A model generated the notes under the pieces. That model had not been told where the DNA came from, made no database searches, and worked only from the letters and a program-made list of their open reading frames with translations. DNA of 7,439 nt from Acidimicrobiia bacterium (GTDB taxonomy: Bacteria > Actinomycetota > Acidimicrobiia > Spongiisociales > UBA5794), in contig JAOZMA010000106.1 of assembly GCA_029934555.1 (NCBI GenBank), positions 1 through 7,439 on the forward strand, written 5' to 3'. This document shows, in pieces, positions 1-6,023 of this stretch (position 1 is its first letter; each line of letters begins with the position of its first letter). The translations under genes were made by a program, and so were the position numbers.

Positions 1-31
1 AGACAGTGTCTTTGGGCGGGCGTGGTCTCTC

Positions 32-74
32 GTAGATCAGTAGATCAGTACTGCTCTACTTGCTACTGATCTAC
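32..74. repeat. Inverted repeat with internal 8-bp tandem repeat, possible M23 terminator
   Basis: The arms GTAGATCAGTAG (32-43) and CTACTGATCTAC (63-74) are perfect 12-bp reverse complements around a 19-base loop. The left side is also a tandem repeat, GTAGATCA twice (32-39, 40-47) then GTA. The right arm can therefore pair in a second register with 40-50 (11 bp, 13-base loop). The element starts 12 bases beyond the stop codon of the minus-strand peptidase gene, where a terminator or mRNA-end structure would lie. No T-run follows on the minus strand, so a classical intrinsic terminator is not proven. It could equally be one copy of a dispersed intergenic repeat. Confidence 0.6.
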
Positions 75-86
75 TCCACCGACCGA

Positions 87-695
87 TTACTGCATCTCTC
101 GTCGGACTTCCGACTCTCTGACCTTCCGGTCCATTGCTTCTTTGAGGAACGGGTACGGGTCGACCTTCTTGCCGTCGACGTGGAGTTCGAAGTGCGTGTG
201 GGATCCCGTGTGCTCGGCGTTGCCGGAGTCGCCGACGAAGCCGATGATGTCTCCGGCCTTGACGAAGCTGCCCTCCTCAAGGCCCTCGACGAAGGCCGTC
301 TCCGGTCCACCTTCACCGTCGTCGGTGCCGCAGGAGTCGTTGTTCAGATGCAGATAGTGGCTCGTCCATCCGTCGGCGTGACGGATCATGATGTTCCAAC
401 CCGAGAGACGGTTCCAGTCGAGCCGCTCGACGATGCCATCATCGACGGCGACGACCCATGACCCTTTCGGGCTCATGATGTCGGTCCCTGTGTGGCCGCG
501 TCCACCGGAACGGCTCGCGCCCCAGGTATCCGAGAACTGCACGATCGAGGTCTCGTGGGGGAACGCCTTGATCACGAACTGAGCTCCTCCTGCAGGGAGA
601 ATGGCTTCGGCTTGTGGTATCGGCAGGATGATGCCTGCCGTAAGAACAGCGGTCGCGATCGCGCCGAGCGTGAATCTTCGAATCGAAGTGGTCAT
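87..695 (-). CDS. Secreted M23 family metallopeptidase (LytM/peptidoglycan endopeptidase-like)
   Basis: A 202-residue exported zinc peptidase, expected to cut peptidoglycan cross-bridges or stem peptides outside the membrane. Residues 1-31 form a signal peptide: Arg6-Arg7, a hydrophobic stretch from about 8 to 26, and an AEA site suggesting cleavage after Ala31. The twin arginines do not make a good Tat motif, so Sec export is more likely. The M23 core follows: HTGTD gives zinc ligands His68 and Asp72, the YLHL motif gives His116, and HTH (166-168) supplies catalytic His166 and third ligand His168, as in LytM. The fold is complete, with no LysM or other wall-binding domain and a short charged tail. 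The start was chosen for the strong AGAAGGAG ribosome binding site (complement of 703-710) seven bases upstream and because the signal peptide begins there. The frame stays open upstream, but that part is antisense to sufD. Activity is inferred; some M23 proteins are non-catalytic activators, though all key residues are present here. Confidence 0.9.
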   Translation of the reverse strand: MTTSIRRFTLGAIATAVLTAGIILPIPQAEAILPAGGAQFVIKAFPHETSIVQFSDTWGASRSGGRGHTGTDIMSPKGSWVVAVDDGIVERLDWNRLSGWNIMIRHADGWTSHYLHLNNDSCGTDDGEGGPETAFVEGLEEGSFVKAGDIIGFVGDSGNAEHTGSHTHFELHVDGKKVDPYPFLKEAMDRKVRESEVRREMQ

Positions 696-857
696 GGGGT
701 TGCTCCTTCTGCCTGACACCGGCGATTCCTGGCCGCGGTGTCTGGTCTTCTGGCAGCTCGAACCCTGAACCGTAGGTTGAGACTTCAAATACTGTGTCCA
801 GTTAGGGGGACACCCATCGGTAATCTCGGTTGCACTCTCGAGCAGAGGAAACTCCCC
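696..857. promoter_or_regulatory. Divergent control region between the M23 peptidase and sufD
   Basis: This gap must hold promoters for both flanking genes. A perfect 6-bp inverted repeat, GTGTCC (794-799) and GGACAC (808-813) with an 8-base spacer, could be an operator or a leader hairpin for sufD. A second pair, GACACC (715-720) and GGTGTC (737-742), lies next to the peptidase ribosome binding site. A weak -10-like TACTGT is at 790-795 on the plus strand. The actinobacterial suf regulator SufR would be a natural candidate ligand, but these repeats do not obviously match its published mycobacterial site. The role is inferred from position and symmetry only. Confidence 0.4.
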
Positions 858-2141
858 TTGTCCCACTTCGATCAGGCCGTCTCCACGACGGCAGGTGTAA
901 ACGATCCGGCCTGGCGGTCGACGGCTCGTTCGACGGCCTTCGGCATGTTCTCCGATGATGCGATGCCGACGCAGGATGATGAGATCTGGCGGTACGTCGA
1001 TCTCGATTTCGTCATGGATGACTACCGCCCTTCGGCGGGAGCGACCGTCGATCTCGGTGACGATCCTCTGGCCGCTCACATCCCGAATCCGACCGTCGTT
1101 CGCGTCGTAGATGGGTTGTTTGTCGGCGAAGACAGCTTCGCTGAAGGGTTCACGGTCATGTCTCTCGACCGCGCGGCGGCCGAGCGCTCAGACATGGTTG
1201 AGGTTGCCCTCGACCGTTCAGGAATCTCTGCCGACGGGGACATCTTCAAAGCTGCATCTGCCGCTTTCGGAGGCGACGGAGTGTTCGTGCATGCTGCTCG
1301 CGGCATCGTTGCACCATCGGTGGTCGCGATCGACATCCAGGCGGGATCGAACGGTACTGCGAGCTTCCCTCACGTCGTCATCGCCGCAGAGGAACACGCA
1401 GACGTCTCTGTGGTGGTGCACCTGCGTTCGCACGTCGATACCGAAGCGTTGATCGTTCCTCAGTTCTCGATTGCCGTCGGCGACGGTGCTCGAATCTCGC
1501 TGAGCCTCGTTCAGAATGTCGGGTACGGGGTTCGGTCTATCGGCTCGCTGCATGCCGAGATCGGATCCGATGCGCTCTTCCGGTTCGGCGAGATCGGTCT
1601 CGGCGGTCGGCTCGCACGGCTGCATCTCGACGTCGGTCTCGAAGGACGGGGTTCGGCGGCGAACGTCGTGGGTGCCTACTTCGGCGAGCAGGACCAGATC
1701 CTCGACTACCGCTACTTCATGCGCCATGTCGGTACGAACACGCGCTCGGACATGTTCCTCAAAGGTGCCGTCGAGGACGACGCACGTTCTGTGTTCACAG
1801 GGATGATCCGCATCGAAGAGAGCGGCCAGAAGACCGAGGCGTACCAAACGAACCGCAATCTCATTCTCTCCGACGGTGCATCAGCGCAGTCGGTCCCGAA
1901 CCTCGAGATCCTCGCCAACGACGTCAAGTGCGGTCACGGTTCGACCGTTGGACCGCTCGACCTCGAACAGAAGTACTACCTCATGAGCCGCGGGCTCTCA
2001 CCGGATAGTGCCGATCGGCTTCAGGTGCGGGGATTCTTCGAAGAGGCACTCGGGAAGCTGCCGCATCCCGAACTCGCGACTCCGGTTCGCGAATGGATCA
2101 ATCGTAAGTATGAGACTGCTCAAGCGGAAGGAAGGGTGTGA
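858..2141 (+). CDS. sufD: Fe–S cluster assembly protein SufD
   Basis: SufD is the SufB-like scaffold partner in the cytoplasmic SufBC2D complex, which builds Fe–S clusters using SufC ATPase activity. The protein has 427 residues, near family length. The N-terminal region contains the family motif DEIWRYVDLD (41-50). The rest is the right-handed beta-helix core, about 140-400, including YFGEQDQILDYRYF and SDMFLKGAVEDDARSVF. The motif DVKCGHGSTVG carries Cys358 and His360; the equivalent His in E. coli SufD is needed for cluster assembly. The KCxHG(A/S)TVG form marks SufD rather than SufB. The start is a TTG with GAGGA at 845-849, eight bases upstream. A longer open frame to 738 is rejected because its extra 40 residues look non-coding. 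The stop overlaps the next gene's ATG by one base. sufB, which normally precedes sufD, is absent here; a divergent peptidase gene takes that place. Confidence 0.93.
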   Translation: MSHFDQAVSTTAGVNDPAWRSTARSTAFGMFSDDAMPTQDDEIWRYVDLDFVMDDYRPSAGATVDLGDDPLAAHIPNPTVVRVVDGLFVGEDSFAEGFTVMSLDRAAAERSDMVEVALDRSGISADGDIFKAASAAFGGDGVFVHAARGIVAPSVVAIDIQAGSNGTASFPHVVIAAEEHADVSVVVHLRSHVDTEALIVPQFSIAVGDGARISLSLVQNVGYGVRSIGSLHAEIGSDALFRFGEIGLGGRLARLHLDVGLEGRGSAANVVGAYFGEQDQILDYRYFMRHVGTNTRSDMFLKGAVEDDARSVFTGMIRIEESGQKTEAYQTNRNLILSDGASAQSVPNLEILANDVKCGHGSTVGPLDLEQKYYLMSRGLSPDSADRLQVRGFFEEALGKLPHPELATPVREWINRKYETAQAEGRV

Positions 2142-2455
2142 TGGAGGTCGAAATCGCACCGCTTGCCGAGCTACCGGACGGTCGTGGACTCCGTGTCGAA
2201 GTGAACGATGAGCGAATCGCCCTCTTCCGTATCGGGGACTCGGTCCATGCCATCGGCGATCGCTGCAGCCACGCGGAGGCTTCGCTCGCCGAAGGAGAGG
2301 TCTTCGACGGCGAGGTCGAGTGCCCGCGGCATGGCTCGCCGTTTGATCTGACCACAGGCGAACCCGGGTCGCTTCCGGCGACGACTGCGGTGCCCGTGTA
2401 TCCGACAGCCGTACGAGACGGCATCGTCTATCTGACCATCGAAGGGGAATCCTGA
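2141..2455 (+). CDS. Rieske [2Fe-2S] ferredoxin-like protein of the suf operon
   Basis: A 104-residue stand-alone Rieske domain. The cluster ligands are visible as CSH (Cys42, His44) and CPRH (Cys61, His64), separated by 16 residues, which fits the C-x-H-x(15-17)-C-x-x-H pattern with two Cys and two His. It resembles the small subunits or ferredoxins of aromatic-ring dioxygenases and NirD-type proteins. The same gene sits between sufD and sufC in Streptomyces-type suf operons, so a link to cluster assembly, such as electron supply, is plausible, but its exact job is not established. The ATG overlaps the sufD stop (TGATG) and has the purine-rich GAAGGAAGGG just upstream (2126-2135), so translation is coupled. 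A GTG one codon earlier (2138) is possible but less likely. It is soluble, with no signal peptide or membrane segment. Confidence 0.9.
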   Translation: MEVEIAPLAELPDGRGLRVEVNDERIALFRIGDSVHAIGDRCSHAEASLAEGEVFDGEVECPRHGSPFDLTTGEPGSLPATTAVPVYPTAVRDGIVYLTIEGES

Positions 2456-3171
2456 TGTCGAACGCTCTGGAGATCACCAACCTCAAGGCCCGGCTCGGTG
2501 ACCTCGAGATCCTCAAGGGGATCAACATCACGGTGCCGTTCGGCGAGGTGCACGCCCTTATGGGCCCGAACGGATCGGGGAAGTCCACGCTGACGCACGT
2601 TCTCATGGGGAACGATGCCTACGAGGCTTCCGGTTCCGCACTCGTCGGTGGTATCGAGGTGATGGGTCTCCCCGTCTTCGAGCGGGCGCGGAGCGGTCTC
2701 TTCGAAGCATTTCAGTATCCGACGGAGGTGCCGGGGGTGTCTCTCGATGATCTCACGGTGGAGATGATCGACGTCGCCGACGATCCTTCGGCGGCCCGAA
2801 CAAGAGCAGAGGACGCATCGCAGTTCCTGGGAATGGATCGTTTCATGGACCGGGCGATCAACACCAGCCTCAGTGGTGGGGAGAAGAAACGCTCGGAGAT
2901 GTTCCAACTCGCCGTTGCGGGGCCGAAGGCTGCCATCCTGGACGAGATCGATTCCGGCCTCGACGTCGATGCCGTTCGTGAGGTCGCGACGATGGTGGAG
3001 TCACTCCGCAGCCCCTCGCTTGGGGTGCTGGTTATCACGCACTACAGCCGCATTCTCCGGTACATGAATCCCGATCGAGTCCACGTCATGGTCGATGGGA
3101 GGGTCGTCGAGTCCGGCGGGCCAGAGATCGCCGAGCGCCTTGAGTCCGAGGGATACGCAGCGGTCAGGTGA
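2455..3171 (+). CDS. sufC: Fe–S cluster assembly ATPase SufC
   Basis: SufC is the soluble ABC-type ATPase that drives conformational change in the SufBCD scaffold. It has 238 residues, close to the usual 240-260. In order the motifs are Walker A GPNGSGKST (37-45), Q-loop Gln87 within FQYPTEVPGVS (the SufC hallmark), ABC signature LSGGEKKR (139-146), Walker B with AAILDEIDSGLD (159-170) and the H-loop His196 in VITHYSRIL. All catalytic residues are intact. The ATG overlaps the Rieske gene's stop (TGATG), with GAAGGGGA at 2441-2448 as ribosome binding site. The operon ends here. The cysteine desulfurase sufS and sufU that usually follow are missing, and a repeat-bearing gap and a convergent gene come next. 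Its last 28 residues recur as a fossil at 4163-4249. Confidence 0.96.
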   Translation: MSNALEITNLKARLGDLEILKGINITVPFGEVHALMGPNGSGKSTLTHVLMGNDAYEASGSALVGGIEVMGLPVFERARSGLFEAFQYPTEVPGVSLDDLTVEMIDVADDPSAARTRAEDASQFLGMDRFMDRAINTSLSGGEKKRSEMFQLAVAGPKAAILDEIDSGLDVDAVREVATMVESLRSPSLGVLVITHYSRILRYMNPDRVHVMVDGRVVESGGPEIAERLESEGYAAVR

Positions 3172-3247
3172 GTCCGAAGTTTGGGTTTTGGGATTCGGGC
3201 GGGGTGCGGCGAAGAGGCCGGCAGCGACCCGGGTGAAGCCTCGCAAC

Positions 3248-3279
3248 GTAGTACGTAGTACGACTGAGGTAGTACGACT
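3248..3279. repeat. GTAGTAC short tandem repeat array (left arm)
   Basis: GTAGTAC occurs at 3248-3254, 3255-3261 and 3269-3275. The longer unit GTAGTACGACT is repeated exactly at 3255-3265 and 3269-3279. The sequence GTAGTACGTA at 3248-3257 is the perfect reverse complement of 3415-3424 in the right array, so the two arrays could bound a small element or pair in RNA. Confidence 0.75.
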
Positions 3280-3389
3280 CGAAGGCCATGTGGACAGGGA
3301 ATCCGCTCTGATCTACGCGAACACCTCGAGACACTCAAAGCGTCAATCACGAACCACAACAAGCAGATTTCTCCCCGTGATCCAGAGTC

Positions 3390-3424
3390 GTCATACGTCA
3401 TACGTCATACGTCGTACGTACTAC
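3390..3424. repeat. 7-bp tandem repeat array (right arm)
   Basis: Five consecutive 7-bp units: GTCATAC three times (3390-3396, 3397-3403, 3404-3410), then the variants GTCGTAC (3411-3417) and GTACTAC (3418-3424). The last two units are reverse complements of GTACGAC (3258-3264) and GTAGTAC in the left array. Units are too short and unspaced for CRISPR. It looks like an intergenic slippage-prone repeat or the end of a miniature element. Confidence 0.78.
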
Positions 3425-3521
3425 TGCCTGTTGTCTCCCGAGTTCTAGCCGACCTCGCTCACTTCCGAAGTGCTCCGTCTCTCGGTTCGGTTCAGGTCGT
3501 GAGCCTGCTCCGATGCTGAGT

Positions 3522-4142
3522 TCAGTCCGGGCGGTCCATCTCGAAGTAGCCATCGACGATGCGGGTGTAGGCGCTGCCTGCCATCCTCCCGACCGCTCGG
3601 AGACCGATCGGGTCGACTCCCGTTCCGTCGAGAAGGTCGCTGCGAACGTGGATGCGAACCACTTCGCCGAACACCACCGTATTCGTCGGCGGATCGGCGA
3701 GCTCCACGACGTGTGTGACACGACACTCGAGGCTTGCAGGTGCTTCGAGTACCAGGGGAGCGTCGACAACGTCGCCCGGCCGCGCGTCGAGCCCTGCGAG
3801 AGCGAACTCGTCGATCTCCGCTGCGTACTCGCCCGATGTCAGGTTCATGGCTTCAGCCAAGGGCTCGTCGACGACGTTGACGGTGAACTCGCCTTTCGCC
3901 AGCGCGTTGGCCAACGTGTCCTTCGGTGTCCCCGTCCGGCGGCCCGGTGAGAAGAGCACCGTCGGTGGAGTTCCGGCAACGACGGTGAAGAACGAGAACG
4001 GTGCGAGGTTCGGGCGACCGTCCTGCCCAAGAGTCCCGATCCAGCCGATCGGTCTCGGCACGACCAGGCCGGTGAGGAGCTTGTACCGATCGACTCCCTC
4101 GAGTTCGCTTGGGTCGAAGGTCGTTGTGTCGTTTGGTGGCAT
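3522..4142 (-). CDS. Flavin reductase-like FMN-binding split-barrel protein
   Basis: A 206-residue soluble protein of the flavin reductase / flavoredoxin family. Such proteins bind FMN in a split barrel and reduce flavin with NAD(P)H or pass electrons to a partner. Supporting motifs are PRPIGWI (29-35), NLAPFSFF (45-52), PKDT (73-76), the middle segment with EYAAEIDEF, FGEVVRIHV (158-166) and RMAGSAYTR (186-194), all typical of the conserved flavin pocket and barrel of this family. The length matches the common 200-residue form. It stands alone, convergent with sufC, so its partner is unknown. A role in redox supply to Fe–S chemistry is only suggested by location. No Shine–Dalgarno sequence precedes the ATG; instead TACGGT ends six bases upstream, suggesting a leaderless transcript. 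The substrate cannot be told from sequence. Confidence 0.85.
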   Translation of the reverse strand: MPPNDTTTFDPSELEGVDRYKLLTGLVVPRPIGWIGTLGQDGRPNLAPFSFFTVVAGTPPTVLFSPGRRTGTPKDTLANALAKGEFTVNVVDEPLAEAMNLTSGEYAAEIDEFALAGLDARPGDVVDAPLVLEAPASLECRVTHVVELADPPTNTVVFGEVVRIHVRSDLLDGTGVDPIGLRAVGRMAGSAYTRIVDGYFEMDRPD

Positions 4143-4148
4143 GTTGAC

Positions 4149-4154
4149 ACCGTA
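4149..4154 (-). promoter_or_regulatory. Candidate -10 element for a leaderless flavin reductase mRNA
   Basis: On the minus strand, TACGGT (fits TANNNT) ends six bases before the ATG at 4142. This spacing would place transcription initiation at or next to the start codon. There is no ribosome binding site to support a normal leader. No clear -35 is seen; that region falls inside the sufC fossil. Confidence 0.4.
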
Positions 4155-4162
4155 GCCGCCCC

Positions 4163-4249
4163 GTGATGGTCGATGAGCGCATCGTGGAGTCGGATGACCC
4201 GGAGATCGCCGAACACCTCGAGCCTCCGGGCTACGCCGCCGTCCGGTGA
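4163..4249 (+). pseudogene. Fossil 3' end of a second sufC gene
   Basis: Read from 4163, the plus strand encodes 28 residues then TGA: VMVDERIVES, DDPEIAEHLE, PPGYAAVR. The intact SufC ends VMVDGRVVES, GGPEIAERLE, SEGYAAVR, so 21 of 28 residues match with no gap and both stop after the same final Arg. Eleven of the 21 shared residues use different codons, so this is an old, separately evolved copy rather than a fresh duplication. Similarity stops abruptly at about 4163, just upstream of the start of the flavin reductase gene. The rest of that sufC, including all ATPase motifs, is missing. It lacks a start and any function as a protein. It is most simply the remnant of a former sufC that lay convergent with the fumarase. 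Confidence 0.85.
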
Positions 4250-4268
4250 CACGAAACGGGCGGCGCTA

Positions 4269-4306
4269 ACAACCCTGGGTGGTGCGCGGATGCGTGACTG
4301 GGTTGT
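4269..4306 (-). terminator. Weak inverted repeat downstream of the class I fumarase
   Basis: ACAACCC (4269-4275) and GGGTTGT (4300-4306) are perfect 7-bp reverse complements with a 24-base loop, starting 13 bases beyond the fumarase stop. The long loop and absence of a T-run make this a weak terminator candidate. Confidence 0.25.
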
Positions 4307-4319
4307 ACAGGGTGGGCGA

Positions 4320-5936
4320 CTACATGAACTGGGCGTAGAAGTCGTTGCCCTTGTCGTCGACGATGATGAACGCCGGGAACTCCTCCACCTCGATGCGCCA
4401 CACGGCCTCCATCCCGAGTTCCGGATACTCGAGCACCTCGACCGCCCGGATGCACTCCTTGGCAAGAACCGCTGCCGGTCCGCCGATCGAACCGAGGTAG
4501 AACCCGCCGTGCTCTGCGCAGGCGTCGGTGACCTGCTTCGACCGGTTTCCCTTCGCGAGCATCACGAAGCTTCCCCCCGCCGCCTGGAATTGATTGACGT
4601 AGGGGTCCATCCGACCCGCCGTCGTCGGCCCGAACGACCCCGATGCGTAGCCGTCGGGGGTCTTTGCGGGGCCGGCGTAGTACACGATGTGGTCCTGCAG
4701 ATACTGCGGCATGTCTTCGCCCGCCTCGAGACGCTCAGCGATCTTGGCATGGGCGATATCGCGGCCAACAACGATCGTCCCCGTCAGCGACAATCGGGTC
4801 CCGACCGGATGCTTCGACAACTCAGCGCGAATGTCATCCATCGGTCGGTTGAGGTCAATGCGAACCGGGTCTGCGGATTCGGCGAGAGTGCCGGGGTCGG
4901 GCAGGAAACGGGCCGGGTCGCGTTCGAGCGCTTCGAGGAAGACTCCTTCTCCGGTGATCCTGGCCTTGATCTGACGGTCCGCTGAACATGAGACTCCGAT
5001 GCCGACCGGGCACGAGGCACCATGACGCGGAAGCCGGATCACTCGCACATCGTGACAGAAGTACTTGCCGCCGAACTGGGCTCCGATCCCGGTCTCACGA
5101 GTCATCTCGTGAATCCGCTCTTCCCACTCGAGATCACGGAATGCCCGGCCGTACTCGTTGCCAGTTGTCGGTAGCGCGTCGTAGTACTTCGTGCTGGCCA
5201 GCTTCACCGTCTTGAGCACCAACTCGGCCGAGGTTCCTCCGACGACGATCGCCAGGTGATAGGGAGGACACGCCGCCGTGCCGAGCGAGCGGATGGCCTC
5301 GTTGACGAACTCTGTCAGCGAGTCGGGATTGAGCACCGCTTTCGTCTTCTGGAACAGGAACGTCTTGTTCGCCGACCCCCCGCCCTTCGTCACGAACTGC
5401 AGCTCGTACTCGTCGCCAGGAACGGACTCGATCTCGATCTGCGCCGGCAGGTTTGTGCCGGTATTGCGCTCCTCGAACATCGAGAGTGGCGCCATCTGCG
5501 AGTAGCGCAGGTTCGTGCCGGTGTAGGTGTCGTAGATGCCGTGCGACAGCCAGGCGGCATCGTCGGCGTCGGTGAACACGTTCTCGCCCTTGTCGCCGTG
5601 GATGATCGCCGTCCCCGTGTCCTGACAGGACGGCAGCACCATCTCCGAGGCGATGACGGCGTTCTTCAACATCTCCATTGCCACGAACCGGTCGTTGTCG
5701 GAGGCCTCCGGGTCATCGAGGATCGCCCGGAGCTGCGCCAGATGACTCGCCCTGAAGAGGTGCGACACGTCGCGGATCGCCTCGGCTGCAAGCAACCGCA
5801 ACGCTTTCGGATCGACCTCCAGAACCTTTCGGCTGCCGATCGCTGTCGCCTCGACCAACCCCTCGATATCGAGTCGGCGGTACTCGGTGTCGTCGACACC
5901 CAGTTGGAACATGGGTTCATAGTGGAAATCGGGCAT
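4320..5936 (-). CDS. fumA: Class I fumarate hydratase ([4Fe-4S], FumA/FumB type)
   Basis: This enzyme interconverts fumarate and L-malate in the TCA cycle, using a [4Fe-4S] cluster as Lewis acid in the cytoplasm. The protein has 538 residues (E. coli FumA has 548) in the single-chain form, with fused alpha and beta domains. Three cluster cysteines are visible in family context: Cys104 (LPSCQDTGTA), Cys223 (GTAACPPYH) and Cys309 (RHGASCPVG). Other marks are FVTKGGGSANK (181-191) and VVGGTSAE (231-238). The C-terminal beta domain, from about 365, has GTIVVGRDIAHAK and GPTTAGRMDPYV. The start at 5936 was chosen because AAGGAGA lies four bases upstream and MPDFHYEPMF fits a class I start; the open frame to 5996 adds unsupported residues. 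It is likely oxygen- and iron-sensitive, and depends on the Suf pathway encoded next door. The related tartrate dehydratase family is the main alternative, but the length and fused form favour fumarase. Confidence 0.95.
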   Translation of the reverse strand: MPDFHYEPMFQLGVDDTEYRRLDIEGLVEATAIGSRKVLEVDPKALRLLAAEAIRDVSHLFRASHLAQLRAILDDPEASDNDRFVAMEMLKNAVIASEMVLPSCQDTGTAIIHGDKGENVFTDADDAAWLSHGIYDTYTGTNLRYSQMAPLSMFEERNTGTNLPAQIEIESVPGDEYELQFVTKGGGSANKTFLFQKTKAVLNPDSLTEFVNEAIRSLGTAACPPYHLAIVVGGTSAELVLKTVKLASTKYYDALPTTGNEYGRAFRDLEWEERIHEMTRETGIGAQFGGKYFCHDVRVIRLPRHGASCPVGIGVSCSADRQIKARITGEGVFLEALERDPARFLPDPGTLAESADPVRIDLNRPMDDIRAELSKHPVGTRLSLTGTIVVGRDIAHAKIAERLEAGEDMPQYLQDHIVYYAGPAKTPDGYASGSFGPTTAGRMDPYVNQFQAAGGSFVMLAKGNRSKQVTDACAEHGGFYLGSIGGPAAVLAKECIRAVEVLEYPELGMEAVWRIEVEEFPAFIIVDDKGNDFYAQFM

Positions 5937-5962
5937 GATTCTCCTTGCCAGCGTCTTGTGCC

Positions 5963-5975
5963 ATCCTACGAGAAC
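5963..5975 (-). promoter_or_regulatory. Candidate fumarase promoter with GTTCTCGTAG motif
   Basis: On the minus strand the sequence reads GTTCTCGTAGGAT, containing a TANNNT-type -10 hexamer (TAGGAT, complement of 5963-5968) 26 bases upstream of the fumarase ATG, which leaves room for a leader with its ribosome binding site. The same GTTCTCGTAG appears on the other strand at 6024-6033, facing the opposite gene. No good -35 hexamer was found. Confidence 0.45.
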
Positions 5976-6023
5976 GCGAACCGCACCCAGCCACATCCGG
6001 GGACACCACTCTCTGGATGCGCT

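Larger units (their letters stand above)
3172..3521. other. 350-base intergenic region between convergent genes
   Basis: This lies between the 3' ends of sufC and the flavin reductase gene. I see no credible gene: the open frames crossing it give no recognisable protein and mostly overlap neighbours in antisense. It holds two short-period repeat arrays (3248-3279 and 3390-3424) in inverted relation, separated by about 110 bases of plain sequence. A weak 5-bp hairpin, CACTT/AAGTG, lies around 3460-3472. No strong T-tailed terminator is visible for either gene. Confidence 0.6.

Noticed and set aside
738..857. 40-residue N-terminal extension of SufD from the ATG at 738
   Set aside because: No ribosome binding site is visible before it, the residues look like translated promoter DNA, and the TTG at 858 has GAGGA at good spacing.
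696..1079. N-terminal extension of the M23 peptidase frame to 1079
   Set aside because: The extra 128 residues are antisense to sufD. A strong ribosome binding site and a signal peptide mark the ATG at 695.
3390..3424. CRISPR-like array
   Set aside because: The repeat units are 7 bp and directly abutting, with no spacers and no cas genes nearby.
3042..3448. Open frames crossing the gap after sufC on both strands
   Set aside because: They begin or end inside sufC and run through the short tandem repeats, so their openness reflects repeat composition rather than coding.
4140..4162. Extension of the sufC fossil into the flavin reductase start region
   Set aside because: A gapped alignment with one extra base gives ATG-to-ATG spacing similar to SufC codons around Met204, but matching bases are near chance, so homology is claimed only from 4163.
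4173..4985. 270-residue plus-strand open frame across the fumarase 3' half
   Set aside because: It is the antisense shadow of the class I fumarase in high-GC DNA, with no recognisable domain. Its first part covers the sufC fossil in the wrong frame.
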